Origin: Methylorubrum sp. B1-46
GTDB taxonomy: Bacteria > Pseudomonadota > Alphaproteobacteria > Rhizobiales > Beijerinckiaceae
Length of the DNA stretch: 64,000 nucleotides
Reading direction: 5' to 3'
Assembly (NCBI RefSeq): GCF_021117295.1
Contig: NZ_CP088247.1
Location: forward strand, 3,487,001 to 3,551,000
The number at the start of each line of letters is the position of its first letter. Position 1 is the stretch's first letter. This document shows positions 40,356-48,386 of this stretch, one piece after another. The notes beneath the pieces are model-generated. The model had not been told where the DNA came from. It did no database searches and saw only the letters and a list, made by a program, of their open reading frames with translations. A program made the translations under genes and the position numbers.

Positions 40356-41300
40356 TCATCGGCCGCCGCGGGTCAACAGGCCCGGAAGGGCCGTCACGAG
40401 CATTCGCCCTGCGCGGATCACCGCACCCGCATCGCCCCGTGCGCCCCGCACCAGCGCCCGGCCGAGCCGCACCGGCAGGTTCACGGCGAGCGCGGCGGTC
40501 AGCACGGCCAGAGCGGCTGCCCAGCCGTGATGCTTGTGCGCGTAGAGCGCCTGCGCCCGCAGGAAGTAGAACAGACGGCGATCCTTCACCGCCTCGGTGG
40601 TGCCCTGGCCGCGATGGCGGATCTCGGCCTCTGCGACGTGGCACACGGCGAAGCCCGCCGCGGACGCACGGGCGCAGAGGTCGGCATCCTCCCAGTAGAC
40701 GAAGAAGCGCTCGTCGAACCCGCCGAGACGGGCGAAGAGCGGGCGCCGGATCATCAGGAAGGCACCCATCACCGCATCGACGGCGCGGGTCTCGGCGTGG
40801 TCCCAGTCGAGCAGGAAGTGCGGGCGGACGCGACCGGGCAGCAGACGGTCGAGGAACAGGGTGTGGGCGATCAGGCTCAGGCCCGTCGGATGGCGGGCGC
40901 AGGTGCGGTGCGTTCGCCCCGCCTCGTCCACCAGCCGGGCGCCGACGATGCCGGTGCCGGGGGCCGCATCGAGCCGCGCGCGGGCGATGGCGATGCCGTC
41001 GCGACTGACCTCCGTATCGGGGTTGAGGAACAGGATCGTGTCGGCCGATCCCAGGACCGCGCCCTGGTTGCAGGCGCGGGCGAAGCCGAGATTGTCGCGG
41101 TTTCGCAGCAGCGTGAGCGCGAGGCCCGGCAGGTCGAGACCGTCCGCCGAGCCGTCGCCGGAGGCGTTGTCGACCACGACGACGCGCAGATGCTCCGCCC
41201 CCTCGCTCGCGGCAAGGCTCGCGAGGCAGGCCCGGAGCTGCTCCCCGGCATTCCAGTTGACGATGACGACGTCGAGGGCCGCCGTGAGGGCGGCGGTCAC
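40356..41300 (-). CDS. Glycosyltransferase family 2
   Basis: 314 residues from a GTG that overlaps the upstream stop as GTGA (41297-41300). The GT-A fold starts 'DVVIVNWNAGEQLRACLASL'. The nucleotide-sugar metal region is 'ILFLNPDTEVSRDG', and the acceptor-side motif is 'LGGFDERFFVYWEDADLCARA'. A hydrophobic stretch near 255-285 may hold it at the membrane. This layout matches rhamnosyl- or galactosyltransferases of surface polysaccharide synthesis. It is coupled to a second GT2 gene, so both probably add adjacent sugars to one glycan; donors and acceptor are unknown. Confidence 0.9.
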   Translation of the reverse strand: MTAALTAALDVVIVNWNAGEQLRACLASLAASEGAEHLRVVVVDNASGDGSADGLDLPGLALTLLRNRDNLGFARACNQGAVLGSADTILFLNPDTEVSRDGIAIARARLDAAPGTGIVGARLVDEAGRTHRTCARHPTGLSLIAHTLFLDRLLPGRVRPHFLLDWDHAETRAVDAVMGAFLMIRRPLFARLGGFDERFFVYWEDADLCARASAAGFAVCHVAEAEIRHRGQGTTEAVKDRRLFYFLRAQALYAHKHHGWAAALAVLTAALAVNLPVRLGRALVRGARGDAGAVIRAGRMLVTALPGLLTRGGR

Positions 41301-42226
41301 GGCGGCGCATCCGCCGGCCGGCCGAGGCGCCCGGCCAGCCCCTGCGCCAGCGCCGCGAGAAGGCGTGCGAGCACGCGGGGCGAGAACCGGTGCCGGCTCC
41401 AATAGAGCCCGATCTGAAGCGGCAAGTAGGCCGCCTGTTTCAGCTTCCACCGGACCGGAACGTGCGGCAGGCGCCAACCGTAGGCGGTGTTGCGCACGTA
41501 GACCGCCATGCGGAACAGCGGCTGGTCGGGCATCGCCACGGGCAGGAACCGCGCGCGGATGGTGCCGCGGCCGACGCTGTGCGGGATCGCGGTGCCGGAA
41601 TCCATCCAGCAGCTCCGGCCCCTTGCCCAGGCGCGAAAGCACCATTCGAGATCGACGGCGTCGATGAAGAAGTCCTCGCGGAACGAGCCGACCCACGCGT
41701 AGGCAGACAGATCCACGAGCGAGCCGGAGGTCGCCAGGAATTCCACCGGCCGGAGAGTTTCGCGGGGCGGCACGCCGGGGCGCGGCGGGTAGACCGGCGC
41801 CTTATGGCCGGGCTTCGGCGCGGGTGCCGGCCCGACGAGCGCCGGGGGCGGGTCCGCATCCGCAAGCCGGTCGAGGGCATGCCCCAGCGCCCGCGCCGTC
41901 TCGACATTCGTGTCGGCATCCTGGTCGAGCAGGAAGAGGCGGGCAAAGCCCGCTGCGATCGCCGCCTCGGCCAGCGCGTTGAGGGCGGCCGCGATGCCGT
42001 GATTGCGCCCCTCGCCGAGCCGGGTGACTCCCTCCGCCACGCGCAATTGCGCCATCGCCTCGGGCGGGATGCCGCCGTTGTCGTAGACGAGCACAGGCAT
42101 GCGCCCGGCGAAGCGCTCGACGACGCGCCCGACCTGCTCGGGGGAGGGGCGGAAGAACACGACCGCGACGGCGGTGTCGGCTGGAAGGTCGGTGGGCGTC
42201 ACATCGGACCCGCTGCGGTGGGGCAT
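41297..42226 (-). CDS. Glycosyltransferase family 2 (rhamnosyltransferase-like)
   Basis: 309 residues. The N-terminal Rossmann-like half has 'VAVVFFRPSPEQV', 'VLVYDNGG' and 'GEGRNHGIAAALNALAEAA'. The metal-binding motif LLDQDAD (Asp101, Asp103) and 'FREDFFIDAVDLEWCFRAWARG' match the rhamnosyltransferase group of GT2. The C-terminal region is basic with amphipathic helices, consistent with membrane association. It starts the two-gene unit with the next glycosyltransferase. Upstream is a repeat-rich gap. No nucleotide-sugar biosynthesis gene is next to it; galE and galU lie about 26 kb away. Confidence 0.87.
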   Translation of the reverse strand: MPHRSGSDVTPTDLPADTAVAVVFFRPSPEQVGRVVERFAGRMPVLVYDNGGIPPEAMAQLRVAEGVTRLGEGRNHGIAAALNALAEAAIAAGFARLFLLDQDADTNVETARALGHALDRLADADPPPALVGPAPAPKPGHKAPVYPPRPGVPPRETLRPVEFLATSGSLVDLSAYAWVGSFREDFFIDAVDLEWCFRAWARGRSCWMDSGTAIPHSVGRGTIRARFLPVAMPDQPLFRMAVYVRNTAYGWRLPHVPVRWKLKQAAYLPLQIGLYWSRHRFSPRVLARLLAALAQGLAGRLGRPADAPP

Positions 42227-42233
42227 CGGCCTC

Positions 42234-42354
42234 TAGAGGATCGTCCTGGATATCGGATCCGGGACGATCCTCTAGGTCTCTGTTTTTGCATCACCTTTTT
42301 CCGAACGCCGACGGCCACCTTTCGGGATGATGCTCAAAATCCCGAAAGGTGGCC
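42234..42354. repeat. Cluster of palindromes including repeat copy 2
   Basis: Three structures are packed together. A perfect 13-bp inverted repeat (42234-42246 with 42262-42274) flanks a GGATATC core. The 46-base dispersed element follows at 42288-42333. A perfect 16-bp inverted repeat (42313-42328 with 42339-42354) overlaps its end. They lie just upstream of the rhamnosyltransferase-like gene on its own strand, so they may affect its promoter. Further on (about 42455-42486) is one arm of the repeat seen at 61048-61137. No gene is visible in 42227-42524. Confidence 0.7.
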
Positions 42355-42524
42355 GCCGGCTTCCGGGAAAATCGTGTCGGGCTCTACCATACGCCGCCAT
42401 CGCGAGCGTCAGTGAAGCGATCCAGCGGCGCGCCGTTTCCGGGTAAGACACGGCCCTGGATGGCTTCGGCTTCGCCTCGCCATGACGGAGGAGAAGCGGG
42501 GACCCTCAGCGGAAGGCTCAGGGC

Positions 42525-44039
42525 TCACTCGAGCACGAGCTTGTAGCCCTGTCCGGGCTTCACCGCAGCACCCCGCTGCAACCCGTTGAGCACGAGGAAG
42601 CGATCGACGGCGCGGTCGGGCACGCTCATGCGGCGGGCCAGGCCTTCGACGGTGTCGCCCGGCGCGGCGGTGACGATGCGCAGATGCGCCGGCTTGAGGG
42701 CGGCAGCCTCCTCCGGCTCGATCGGCCGCAGGCTTTCCAGCCAGCGCCGGAAGGCCGGCTCGGGATCGGTCGCGCCCCTGGCCGCCATGATCATGCGGTA
42801 GGTGGTCTCGCCCATGCGGATCGCCGCAAGCCGGAAGGTCCAGTCCTTGCCGCGCGACAGAGCGGTGACGGCGGAGCGCCCGCCGATGATGCGGTTCTCG
42901 ATCGAACTCGCCTCGATGGCGTCGTTCCAGGTCGCGCGCAGCACATCCTCCAGGCTGCGGTCGCCGCTCGCCTCGACCTGATCGAACAGCAGGCGGCGGC
43001 TGCCCTCCGGCGTGGTGCCGAGCACGGCGTTGCGGGTGTTCTCAATCGCGAAGGCGTCCGGCACCTCGAACGCGATGCTGAGGCCCGGATGCAGGAAGCG
43101 GCGCCCGCGCACGAGGCCCTCGCCGGGATTGTCGCCGTAGGCGAGCCCGTCGATCGCCGCGAGATAACGCGAGCGGTCGTCGGCACCGAGGCCGGGGGCG
43201 CCGATGCGCCGGGCGGCGCGGGTGACGAGCGCGATCCGCTCGGCGGTGGCCGGATGGGTCGCCAGCATGTCGGGCTCGGCCGCGCTGCCGTTTCCGGATT
43301 TGAGCGCCATCGTGCGCTGGAGTGCGTCGAGGAAGCGGCCGGCGCCGAAGGGATCGTAGCCGGCCTGAGCCAGCACGCGCACGCCGTTGGTGTCGGCCTC
43401 CAGCTCCTGCTCGCGGGAGAAGCGGGCAAGGGTGAACTTGGACTGGCTCTCGAGCTGCGCGCCCGTGACCGGATCGTTCAGCACGTCGGCGACCACGCGG
43501 CTCACGAGCTGCGAGCGAAGCGCCATCTCGCTGCGGGCAGTGGCATGGCGCAGCGTCACGTGGGCGATCTCGTGGGCGAGCACGGCCGCAACCTCCGAGC
43601 TGTCGCTCGCGAGCGCAAGCAGCCCGCGGGTGACGTAGAGCCGGCCGCTCGGCAGGGCGAAGGCGTTGACGACAGGCGAGTCGAGCAGTGTGACCGCGTA
43701 GCTCTCCTCCGGCCGATCGCTGACGCGCACGAGGCGGTCGGTGATCTCGGCAACCATCCGGTGGGCGGCCGGCGCGCGGTACTCGCCGCCGAAGGAGGCC
43801 ACGAGCTTGGCGTGGTCCGCCTCGTCCGAGCGGGTGCGCCCCGTCGTCTTCGGCGCTTGCTCCGGCACCTTAATGACCGCGGGCGTGAGCACGGTGCCGG
43901 TCTGGTCAGCGGCGCAGGCGGCGAGAAGGCCCGCGAGCACGAGCAGCGTGCCGGCCTGCACGCCGGCCCGGCCCGGTCGCCTCCCACGGCGCGCGCCCCC
44001 GCTCCGCCGCCTCGATTCGTGCTGCCGATCCCCCGTCAT
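42525..44039 (-). CDS. M48-family zinc metalloprotease lipoprotein with C-terminal LysM-like region
   Basis: 504 residues. A lipobox 'LAGLLAAC' puts the lipid anchor at Cys42 after an Arg-rich start. The protease motif AHEIAH gives His156, Glu157 and His160; the third ligand Glu is in 'EQELEADTNGVRVLAQAGYDP'. Residues about 455-504 ('VTAAPGDTVEGLARRMSVPDRAVDRFLVLNG') look like a LysM-type glycan-binding repeat. The relation is to the BepA/YfgC and LoiP group of outer-membrane quality-control proteases. It lies six bases after the SNase-like gene and is probably in its operon. Confidence 0.9.
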   Translation of the reverse strand: MTGDRQHESRRRSGGARRGRRPGRAGVQAGTLLVLAGLLAACAADQTGTVLTPAVIKVPEQAPKTTGRTRSDEADHAKLVASFGGEYRAPAAHRMVAEITDRLVRVSDRPEESYAVTLLDSPVVNAFALPSGRLYVTRGLLALASDSSEVAAVLAHEIAHVTLRHATARSEMALRSQLVSRVVADVLNDPVTGAQLESQSKFTLARFSREQELEADTNGVRVLAQAGYDPFGAGRFLDALQRTMALKSGNGSAAEPDMLATHPATAERIALVTRAARRIGAPGLGADDRSRYLAAIDGLAYGDNPGEGLVRGRRFLHPGLSIAFEVPDAFAIENTRNAVLGTTPEGSRRLLFDQVEASGDRSLEDVLRATWNDAIEASSIENRIIGGRSAVTALSRGKDWTFRLAAIRMGETTYRMIMAARGATDPEPAFRRWLESLRPIEPEEAAALKPAHLRIVTAAPGDTVEGLARRMSVPDRAVDRFLVLNGLQRGAAVKPGQGYKLVLE

Positions 44040-44045
44040 GACGTT

Positions 44046-44900
44046 CTAGCGCCGCAGCGCCCGCTCCCCCTCGACGACCTCGATGCTCTCGACGCCGGCA
44101 AGATCGATGAGCGGTCCCCGCCCGATCTCGACCACGCCGCGGATTCTCACGAGGCGGCCCTTCAGCGCGGCCGCCGACAAACCATGTTCGCTCAGATTCC
44201 GCCAAGTGCGTTTCTGCACCGTTACGGTCAAGCCCTGCTCCCCCCGGCGGGTGAAGTCGAGATAGGTCCGCGCCGACCGCTCGCCGACATGCAGGATGCG
44301 CCCCTCGACCACCGCGAAGCGCCCGGCCCGCGCGCTCAGGGCCGCGGCATCGGTCGCGGCGAGCGGCCCGCCCGCCCATAGGCCGAGGCCGGCCGCGCGC
44401 GGCGCCGCTTCGAGGGTGCGGAGCGCCGGACGGCAGAGCGCGTCGGCCTCGCCGGGATCGGCATAGGCGAGCCCGGCGGCGACCAGACCCCCGGCGAGAT
44501 CGACCGGCTCGGCTTCGCCGGCGATGCCGTCGGCGCGCCGGCGGCCCCAGCGATCCTCGGCGCCGCGCTCGGTCAGCGTCAAAGGCGCGCCCCGGAAGGT
44601 CATGAGCCAAGCCCGCGCCCCGGCATCGAGCGCGGGCTCGTCGGGCCAGCGCAGGCCGGAGAGCACCGCCCGGCGGCCCGAGGCGAGGATCAGCTCGCCC
44701 CGAGGCCCGACATCGGCGAGACGATCCTCGCGCGCGGCCAACGGCCGACAGGTGTCCTCGGCGCGCGGGGCAGCCGATACGCCGTGAGAAGCGACGCTCC
44801 CGCCGCAGGCGGTCGCGAGGAGCCAAGCCAGGCCCGGACCGCTGCGGCGTCCGACCCGACGCCCGTTCGGTACAATGCCGCGCCCCTCGCTGCGCCCCAT
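44046..44900 (-). CDS. Staphylococcal-nuclease-like (thermonuclease family) secreted protein
   Basis: 284 residues from the ATG at 44898-44900. A hydrophobic signal is at about 22-43. The SNase-like OB-fold follows: 'LILASGRRAVLSGLRWPDEPALDAGARAWLMTF', 'EDRWGRRRADGI' and 'LVAAGLAYADP'. The usual catalytic Arg-Glu-Arg set is not complete: the Arg after the first strand is present, but the acidic residue normally at the second site is replaced in 'GAEDRWGRRR'. Nuclease activity is therefore uncertain. The C-terminal domain (about 185-284) has a second small beta fold. It is the first gene before the M48 protease. Confidence 0.65.
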   Translation of the reverse strand: MGRSEGRGIVPNGRRVGRRSGPGLAWLLATACGGSVASHGVSAAPRAEDTCRPLAAREDRLADVGPRGELILASGRRAVLSGLRWPDEPALDAGARAWLMTFRGAPLTLTERGAEDRWGRRRADGIAGEAEPVDLAGGLVAAGLAYADPGEADALCRPALRTLEAAPRAAGLGLWAGGPLAATDAAALSARAGRFAVVEGRILHVGERSARTYLDFTRRGEQGLTVTVQKRTWRNLSEHGLSAAALKGRLVRIRGVVEIGRGPLIDLAGVESIEVVEGERALRR

Positions 44901-45247
44901 CACCACCGCTCGCACTCGGCCTCTCGTGACGGGAAGGATGCCGCGCGAAAAGCGCCCGGATCGCGGCACGTGAGCGCTTCAGGCTCTCACAATCGCGGAT
45001 TGTCGCCCTGTGAGTCCCGGGGGTCACAGGCCGAATGGCTCCAGGCGTGGGCCAATGACGCGAGCCGACAGGGTCGTGCCTCCTCCGAGCTGCAACGGCC
45101 ATCTTTCCGGGTTTGCCGCTCAACGCCCCGGCATGCCGACGACCGTTTCCCGGCAGCAAACGCCCGATCCGGCAACTCTGGCGCCCGGCTCCGGTTGGGA
45201 TCGGAGCGGTTGGCGGTCCCGTGCGATGATGCTAAGCCTTTGCCGAC
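44901..45247. promoter_or_regulatory. Region upstream of the split tRNA gene
   Basis: 347 bases between the SNase-like gene (minus strand) and tRNA-Arg (plus strand). An inverted repeat ACAATC/GATTGT (44989-44994 with 44998-45003) is nested inside CTCACA/TGTGAG. A possible tRNA promoter is TTGGCG at 45210-45215 and TAAGCC at 45233-45238 with a 17-base spacer, ending ten bases before the mature 5' end. No protein gene is convincing. Confidence 0.35.
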
Positions 45248-45566
45248 GTCTCCGTAGCTCAGCTGGACAGAGCACAGGTTTCCTAAACTCCACAATTGGG
45301 CGCCGCGATGGGAAACCGCGCGGCGGATCCGCTCAAATTCGGGGAAAGCTTCCAGCGCCGCGGCGCTCTGCCGATCCCGAGCCAAGCCCGAGACCCGTTA
45401 CGGGTTGCGGGAAGGTGTAGAGACTAGACGGGCGGCACCTAAAGGCTTCGCACGGGGCCCAGGGTGAAGGGATAGTCCAGGCCACGAACGCGCGCACAGC
45501 GCGGCGGCGAAAGCCGAAGTGGTATGAAACCTGGGGTCGCAGGTTCGAGCCCTGCCGGGGACGCCA
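45248..45566 (+). tRNA. tRNA-Arg (CCU anticodon), interrupted by an intron
   Basis: The exons are 45248-45284 and 45527-45566, giving a 77-base tRNA with an encoded CCA. The acceptor stem GTCTCCG pairs with CGGGGAC (one G-U). The D-stem is GCTC/GAGC, the anticodon stem CAGGT/ACCTG, and the loop TT-CCT-AA, with anticodon CCT at 45282-45284. The T-arm GCAGG-TTCGAGC-CCTGC is perfect. Without the 242-base insertion the cloverleaf cannot form. The tRNA reads the rare arginine codon AGG. The extra sequence begins directly after the third anticodon base, a site known to hold group I introns in this tRNA in Agrobacterium and relatives. Confidence 0.95.
45285..45526 (+). ncRNA. Group I intron (IC3-like) in tRNA-Arg(CCU)
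   Basis: 242 bases starting after U36 of the anticodon (5' exon ends in T, as needed for the U-G splice pair) and ending in G (45526). Core elements are clear: AAATTCGGGGAAA (45335-45347, P region), GAGCCAAGC (45379-45387), GGTGTAGAGACTAGACGG (45414-45431, R region) and AAGGGATAGTCC (45467-45478, S region). These closely match the Azoarcus tRNA-Ile intron core as I know it. GGG near 45300 could be the internal guide pairing with CCU. It is too short for a homing endonuclease gene. It should self-splice with a guanosine cofactor. Confidence 0.93.
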
Positions 45567-45752
45567 CTCTCTTCTTCGATCTTGCGATTGCAGTCCGTCG
45601 ACCCATTCACGCCTGGATCGCCCTGCGACGCCACGTCGCACCATTAACAAATGACATATTCCGTTTTGCGTCGCTGTTGCCGCTTCGGGCGGCCTTGCAA
45701 CAGGAAAGTTTTCGTTCGAAGCATCGCCCAATAAAGGGTGGGCAGAGAGAAG

Positions 45753-46160
45753 ATGGCAGGCCAGAAGACCGATGAGCGCGACGTCCTTCTCGGACGACGT
45801 ATTGCGGAGCAGCGCAAACGCTCGAAGCTGACGCAACGCGCCGTCGCCGACAGCTTCGGGATGTCGGCTGCTCAACTCCAAAAGTACGAAAAGGGGGTCA
45901 ACCGGATCAGCGCCATCCATCTCGCAATCCTGAGCCGTCTCACCAATACTCCGGTCTCCGAGTTCCTCGACGGCATTCCCCATCCTGATCCAGAAACGGA
46001 ACGCGGTTTTTCGGATAATGGACAGCAGCCTTACGCGGCCGATCCATGGTCTGATCTTGCCCGCGCTTTCGCGCGCCAGTTCGTCGAAACGTTCAGCGAG
46101 GACCAGCGCCGCGAACTCTCCGCCGCGGTCGAGACCCTGAGCCGCGAACTCAAGAGCTGA
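45753..46160 (+). CDS. XRE-family helix-turn-helix regulator
   Basis: 135 residues from the ATG at 45753 (GAGAGAAG ahead). The N-terminal Cro/CI-type domain is 'LLGRRIAEQRKRSKLTQRAVADSFGMSAAQLQKYEKGVNRI' (about 12-52). The C-terminal half is acidic with helices ('AFARQFVETFSEDQRRELSAAVETLSREL'). A gene of this type just before metK is conserved in Rhizobiales, which suggests a link to methionine/SAM supply, but the regulon is unknown. A gap of 213 bases lies before metK. Confidence 0.85.
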   Translation: MAGQKTDERDVLLGRRIAEQRKRSKLTQRAVADSFGMSAAQLQKYEKGVNRISAIHLAILSRLTNTPVSEFLDGIPHPDPETERGFSDNGQQPYAADPWSDLARAFARQFVETFSEDQRRELSAAVETLSRELKS

Positions 46161-46373
46161 CGCTCATAGCCTCGAGGCCATTCATCCAAGTTCGAAGTCG
46201 GGCGCCGCGCATGGATGACCGCCGTCGTTCCCCGCCCGGCACCGTTCGTTAAAACGGACGATTTCGCCATTCCGGCTTGACCGTCCGTAACGCCGATGCG
46301 ACAAGCCGCGCCTCTGGAGACCGGGTCAAGCGCCGTGACAAGACGGGGCGCGCCCGACAATCGGGGGTGCAGC

Positions 46374-47549
46374 ATGCCTCGTTCCGACTATCTCTTCACC
46401 AGCGAATCCGTCTCCGAAGGCCACCCGGACAAGGTGAGCGACCGGATCTCGGACACCGTGGTGGATGCCTACATCTCCGCGATGCCGGAGGCCCGCCTCG
46501 GCGTCGAGACGCTGACGACGACGAACCGGGTCGTGATCGCGGGCGAAGTGCGCGGCCCCGATTCCGTGACCTTCAAGGATCTTGAGGAACTGACCCGCGA
46601 GGCCGTGCGCGACATCGGCTACGAGCAGTCGGGCTTCCACTGGAAGAACAACGACGTCGCCATCCACCTGCACGCCCAGTCGGCCGACATCGCCCAGGGC
46701 GTGGACGCCGCTGGCAACAAGGACGAGGGCGCGGGCGACCAGGGCATCATGTTCGGCTACGCCGCCGACGAGACCCCGGCCCTGATGCCGGCCCCGATCT
46801 TCTACGCCCACAAGATCCTCAAGGACCTCGCTGACGCCCGCAAGGCTCGGCAGGGTGACGCGGCCAAGCTCGGCCCCGATGCCAAGAGCCAGGTCACCGT
46901 GCGCTACGCCGACGGCCGCCCGGTCGAGGTGACGCAGATCGTGCTCTCGACGCAGCATCTCGACGAGTCGCTCGACTCGGCCGACGTGCGCGCGATCGTC
47001 GAGCCCTACATCCTCAAGGCTCTGCCGGAGGGCTGGGTCAACGAGGGCACCGTCTGGCACGTCAACCCGACCGGCAAGTTCGTGATCGGCGGCCCGGACG
47101 GCGATGCCGGCCTCACCGGCCGCAAGATCATCGTCGACACCTACGGCGGTGCGGCACCCCACGGCGGCGGCGCCTTCTCGGGCAAGGACCCGACCAAAGT
47201 CGATCGCTCGGCGGCCTACGCGGCCCGCTATCTCGCCAAGAACGTCGTCGCCGCCGGGCTTGCCCGCCGCGCCACGATCCAGCTCTCCTACGCCATCGGC
47301 GTGGCCAAGCCCCTGTCGATCTACGTCGACCTGCACGGCACCGGCACCGTGGACGAGGCGAAGCTCGAGACCGTCCTGATGGACGCCCTCGACCTCTCGC
47401 CCCGCGGCATCCGCACGGCGCTTCAGCTCAACAAGCCGATCTACGCCCGCACCGCGGCCTACGGCCATTTCGGCCGCGAGCCCGATGCCGATGGCGGCTT
47501 CTCCTGGGAGAAGACCGATCTGGCGGCCAAGCTGAAATCGGCCTTCTGA
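46374..47549 (+). CDS. metK: S-adenosylmethionine synthetase
   Basis: 391 residues from the ATG at 46374. It makes SAM from methionine and ATP. Signatures: '[12 protein letters not shown]' with His17 and Asp19, '[12 protein letters not shown]', and the phosphate loop '[19 protein letters not shown]'. The insert '[24 protein letters not shown]' is typical of alphaproteobacterial enzymes. A small hairpin (CCCGA-CAA-TCGGG, 46353-46365) overlaps the G-run that acts as ribosome-binding site, so initiation may be tuned by RNA structure. I see no SAM-II or SAM/SAH riboswitch consensus upstream. trmB follows after 9 bases, forming a SAM-maker/SAM-user operon. Confidence 0.97.
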   Translation: MPRSDYLFTSESVSEGHPDKVSDRISDTVVDAYISAMPEARLGVETLTTTNRVVIAGEVRGPDSVTFKDLEELTREAVRDIGYEQSGFHWKNNDVAIHLHAQSADIAQGVDAAGNKDEGAGDQGIMFGYAADETPALMPAPIFYAHKILKDLADARKARQGDAAKLGPDAKSQVTVRYADGRPVEVTQIVLSTQHLDESLDSADVRAIVEPYILKALPEGWVNEGTVWHVNPTGKFVIGGPDGDAGLTGRKIIVDTYGGAAPHGGGAFSGKDPTKVDRSAAYAARYLAKNVVAAGLARRATIQLSYAIGVAKPLSIYVDLHGTGTVDEAKLETVLMDALDLSPRGIRTALQLNKPIYARTAAYGHFGREPDADGGFSWEKTDLAAKLKSAF

Positions 47550-47558
47550 GCCCGAACC

Positions 47559-48296
47559 ATGATGGGGAGGGATGACAGCGTCCCTCCCGTAACGGGCGGG
47601 ACGGCCGAGACCGAGCGGGCCTTCTACGGGCGCCGCAAGGGCAAGCGGCTGCGGCCGGGCCAGGAGCAGCGCCTTGAAGGGGCGCTTCCCCACTTACGCG
47701 TCGCTCTGCCCGAGCGCGGCGAGTTCCTCGATCCGCCGAGCCTGTTCCCGGTGCCGGTCGACGAGGTCTGGCTGGAGATCGGCTTCGGCGGCGGCGAGCA
47801 CCTCGCCGCCCAGGCCGAGGCCCATCCGCGGACCGGCATCATCGGCTGCGAGCCCTTCGTCAACGGCGTGGTCAAGCTGCTGCGCGCGGTGGACGAGCGC
47901 TCCTTGCGCAACGTCCGCGTCTGGGACGAGGACGCCACCGCTCTGCTCGCCGCCCTACCGGATGCGAGCCTTGCCCGCGTCTACCTGCTCTATCCCGATC
48001 CCTGGCCCAAGCGCCGCCAGCGCAAGCGTCGCTTCGTCTCGGACGCCTCGCTCGCCGAGATCGCGCGCGTCCTGCGCCCCGGTGGCCATTTCCGCTTTGC
48101 CAGCGACATCGACGATTACGCCGGCTGGACCCTGGTCCGCGCGGCCCGATGCCCGCATTTGCGCTGGACGGCCGAGACCGCCGACGATTGGCGCCAGCCC
48201 TTTCCCGGTTGGCCGGGCACCCGCTACGAGGCCAAGGCCCTCGCGGTCGGCCGGTCGCCGAGCTACCTGACGTTCGAGCGCGTCGAACCGGCCTGA
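47559..48296 (+). CDS. trmB: tRNA (guanine-N7)-methyltransferase
   Basis: 245 residues; the ATG at 47559 and the next ATG at 47562 are both possible. It methylates G46 of tRNA using SAM. The SAM motif is 'VWLEIGFGGGEHLAAQA', followed by 'GCEPFVNGV', then 'VYLLYPDPWPKRRQRKRRFV', the family's signature with catalytic Asp and tRNA-binding basic run. 'PFPGWPGTRYEAKAL' near the C-terminus matches the family. It lies 9 bases after metK, so supply and use of SAM are co-expressed. Confidence 0.95.
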   Translation: MMGRDDSVPPVTGGTAETERAFYGRRKGKRLRPGQEQRLEGALPHLRVALPERGEFLDPPSLFPVPVDEVWLEIGFGGGEHLAAQAEAHPRTGIIGCEPFVNGVVKLLRAVDERSLRNVRVWDEDATALLAALPDASLARVYLLYPDPWPKRRQRKRRFVSDASLAEIARVLRPGGHFRFASDIDDYAGWTLVRAARCPHLRWTAETADDWRQPFPGWPGTRYEAKALAVGRSPSYLTFERVEPA

Positions 48297-48346
48297 TTCC
48301 GAAACGGAAGCCCGCCGAGCGGCCCTCTCCCGTCGGCTCCTCGGAC

Positions 48347-48372
48347 ACCCTCCCCCGCAGAGGGGGGAGGGT
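48347..48372. terminator. Hairpin between convergent trmB and topA
   Basis: A perfect 10-bp stem (48347-48356 with 48363-48372) with a six-base loop. No T-run follows in either direction. Its place between two convergent stop codons suggests a shared, possibly factor-dependent, transcription end. Confidence 0.5.
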
Positions 48373-48386
48373 CATGAGCAAGCGCC

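Noticed and set aside
45333..45983. Antisense frames over the split tRNA, reading PGRARTCDP
   Set aside because: This is the well-known artefact from translating the complement of a tRNA T-arm. The stretch is explained by the tRNA and its intron.
46161..46373. SAM-II or SAM/SAH riboswitch before metK
   Set aside because: I could not find the conserved loops or the terminal pseudoknot. Only a small hairpin at the ribosome-binding site is visible. A covariance-model search would settle it.
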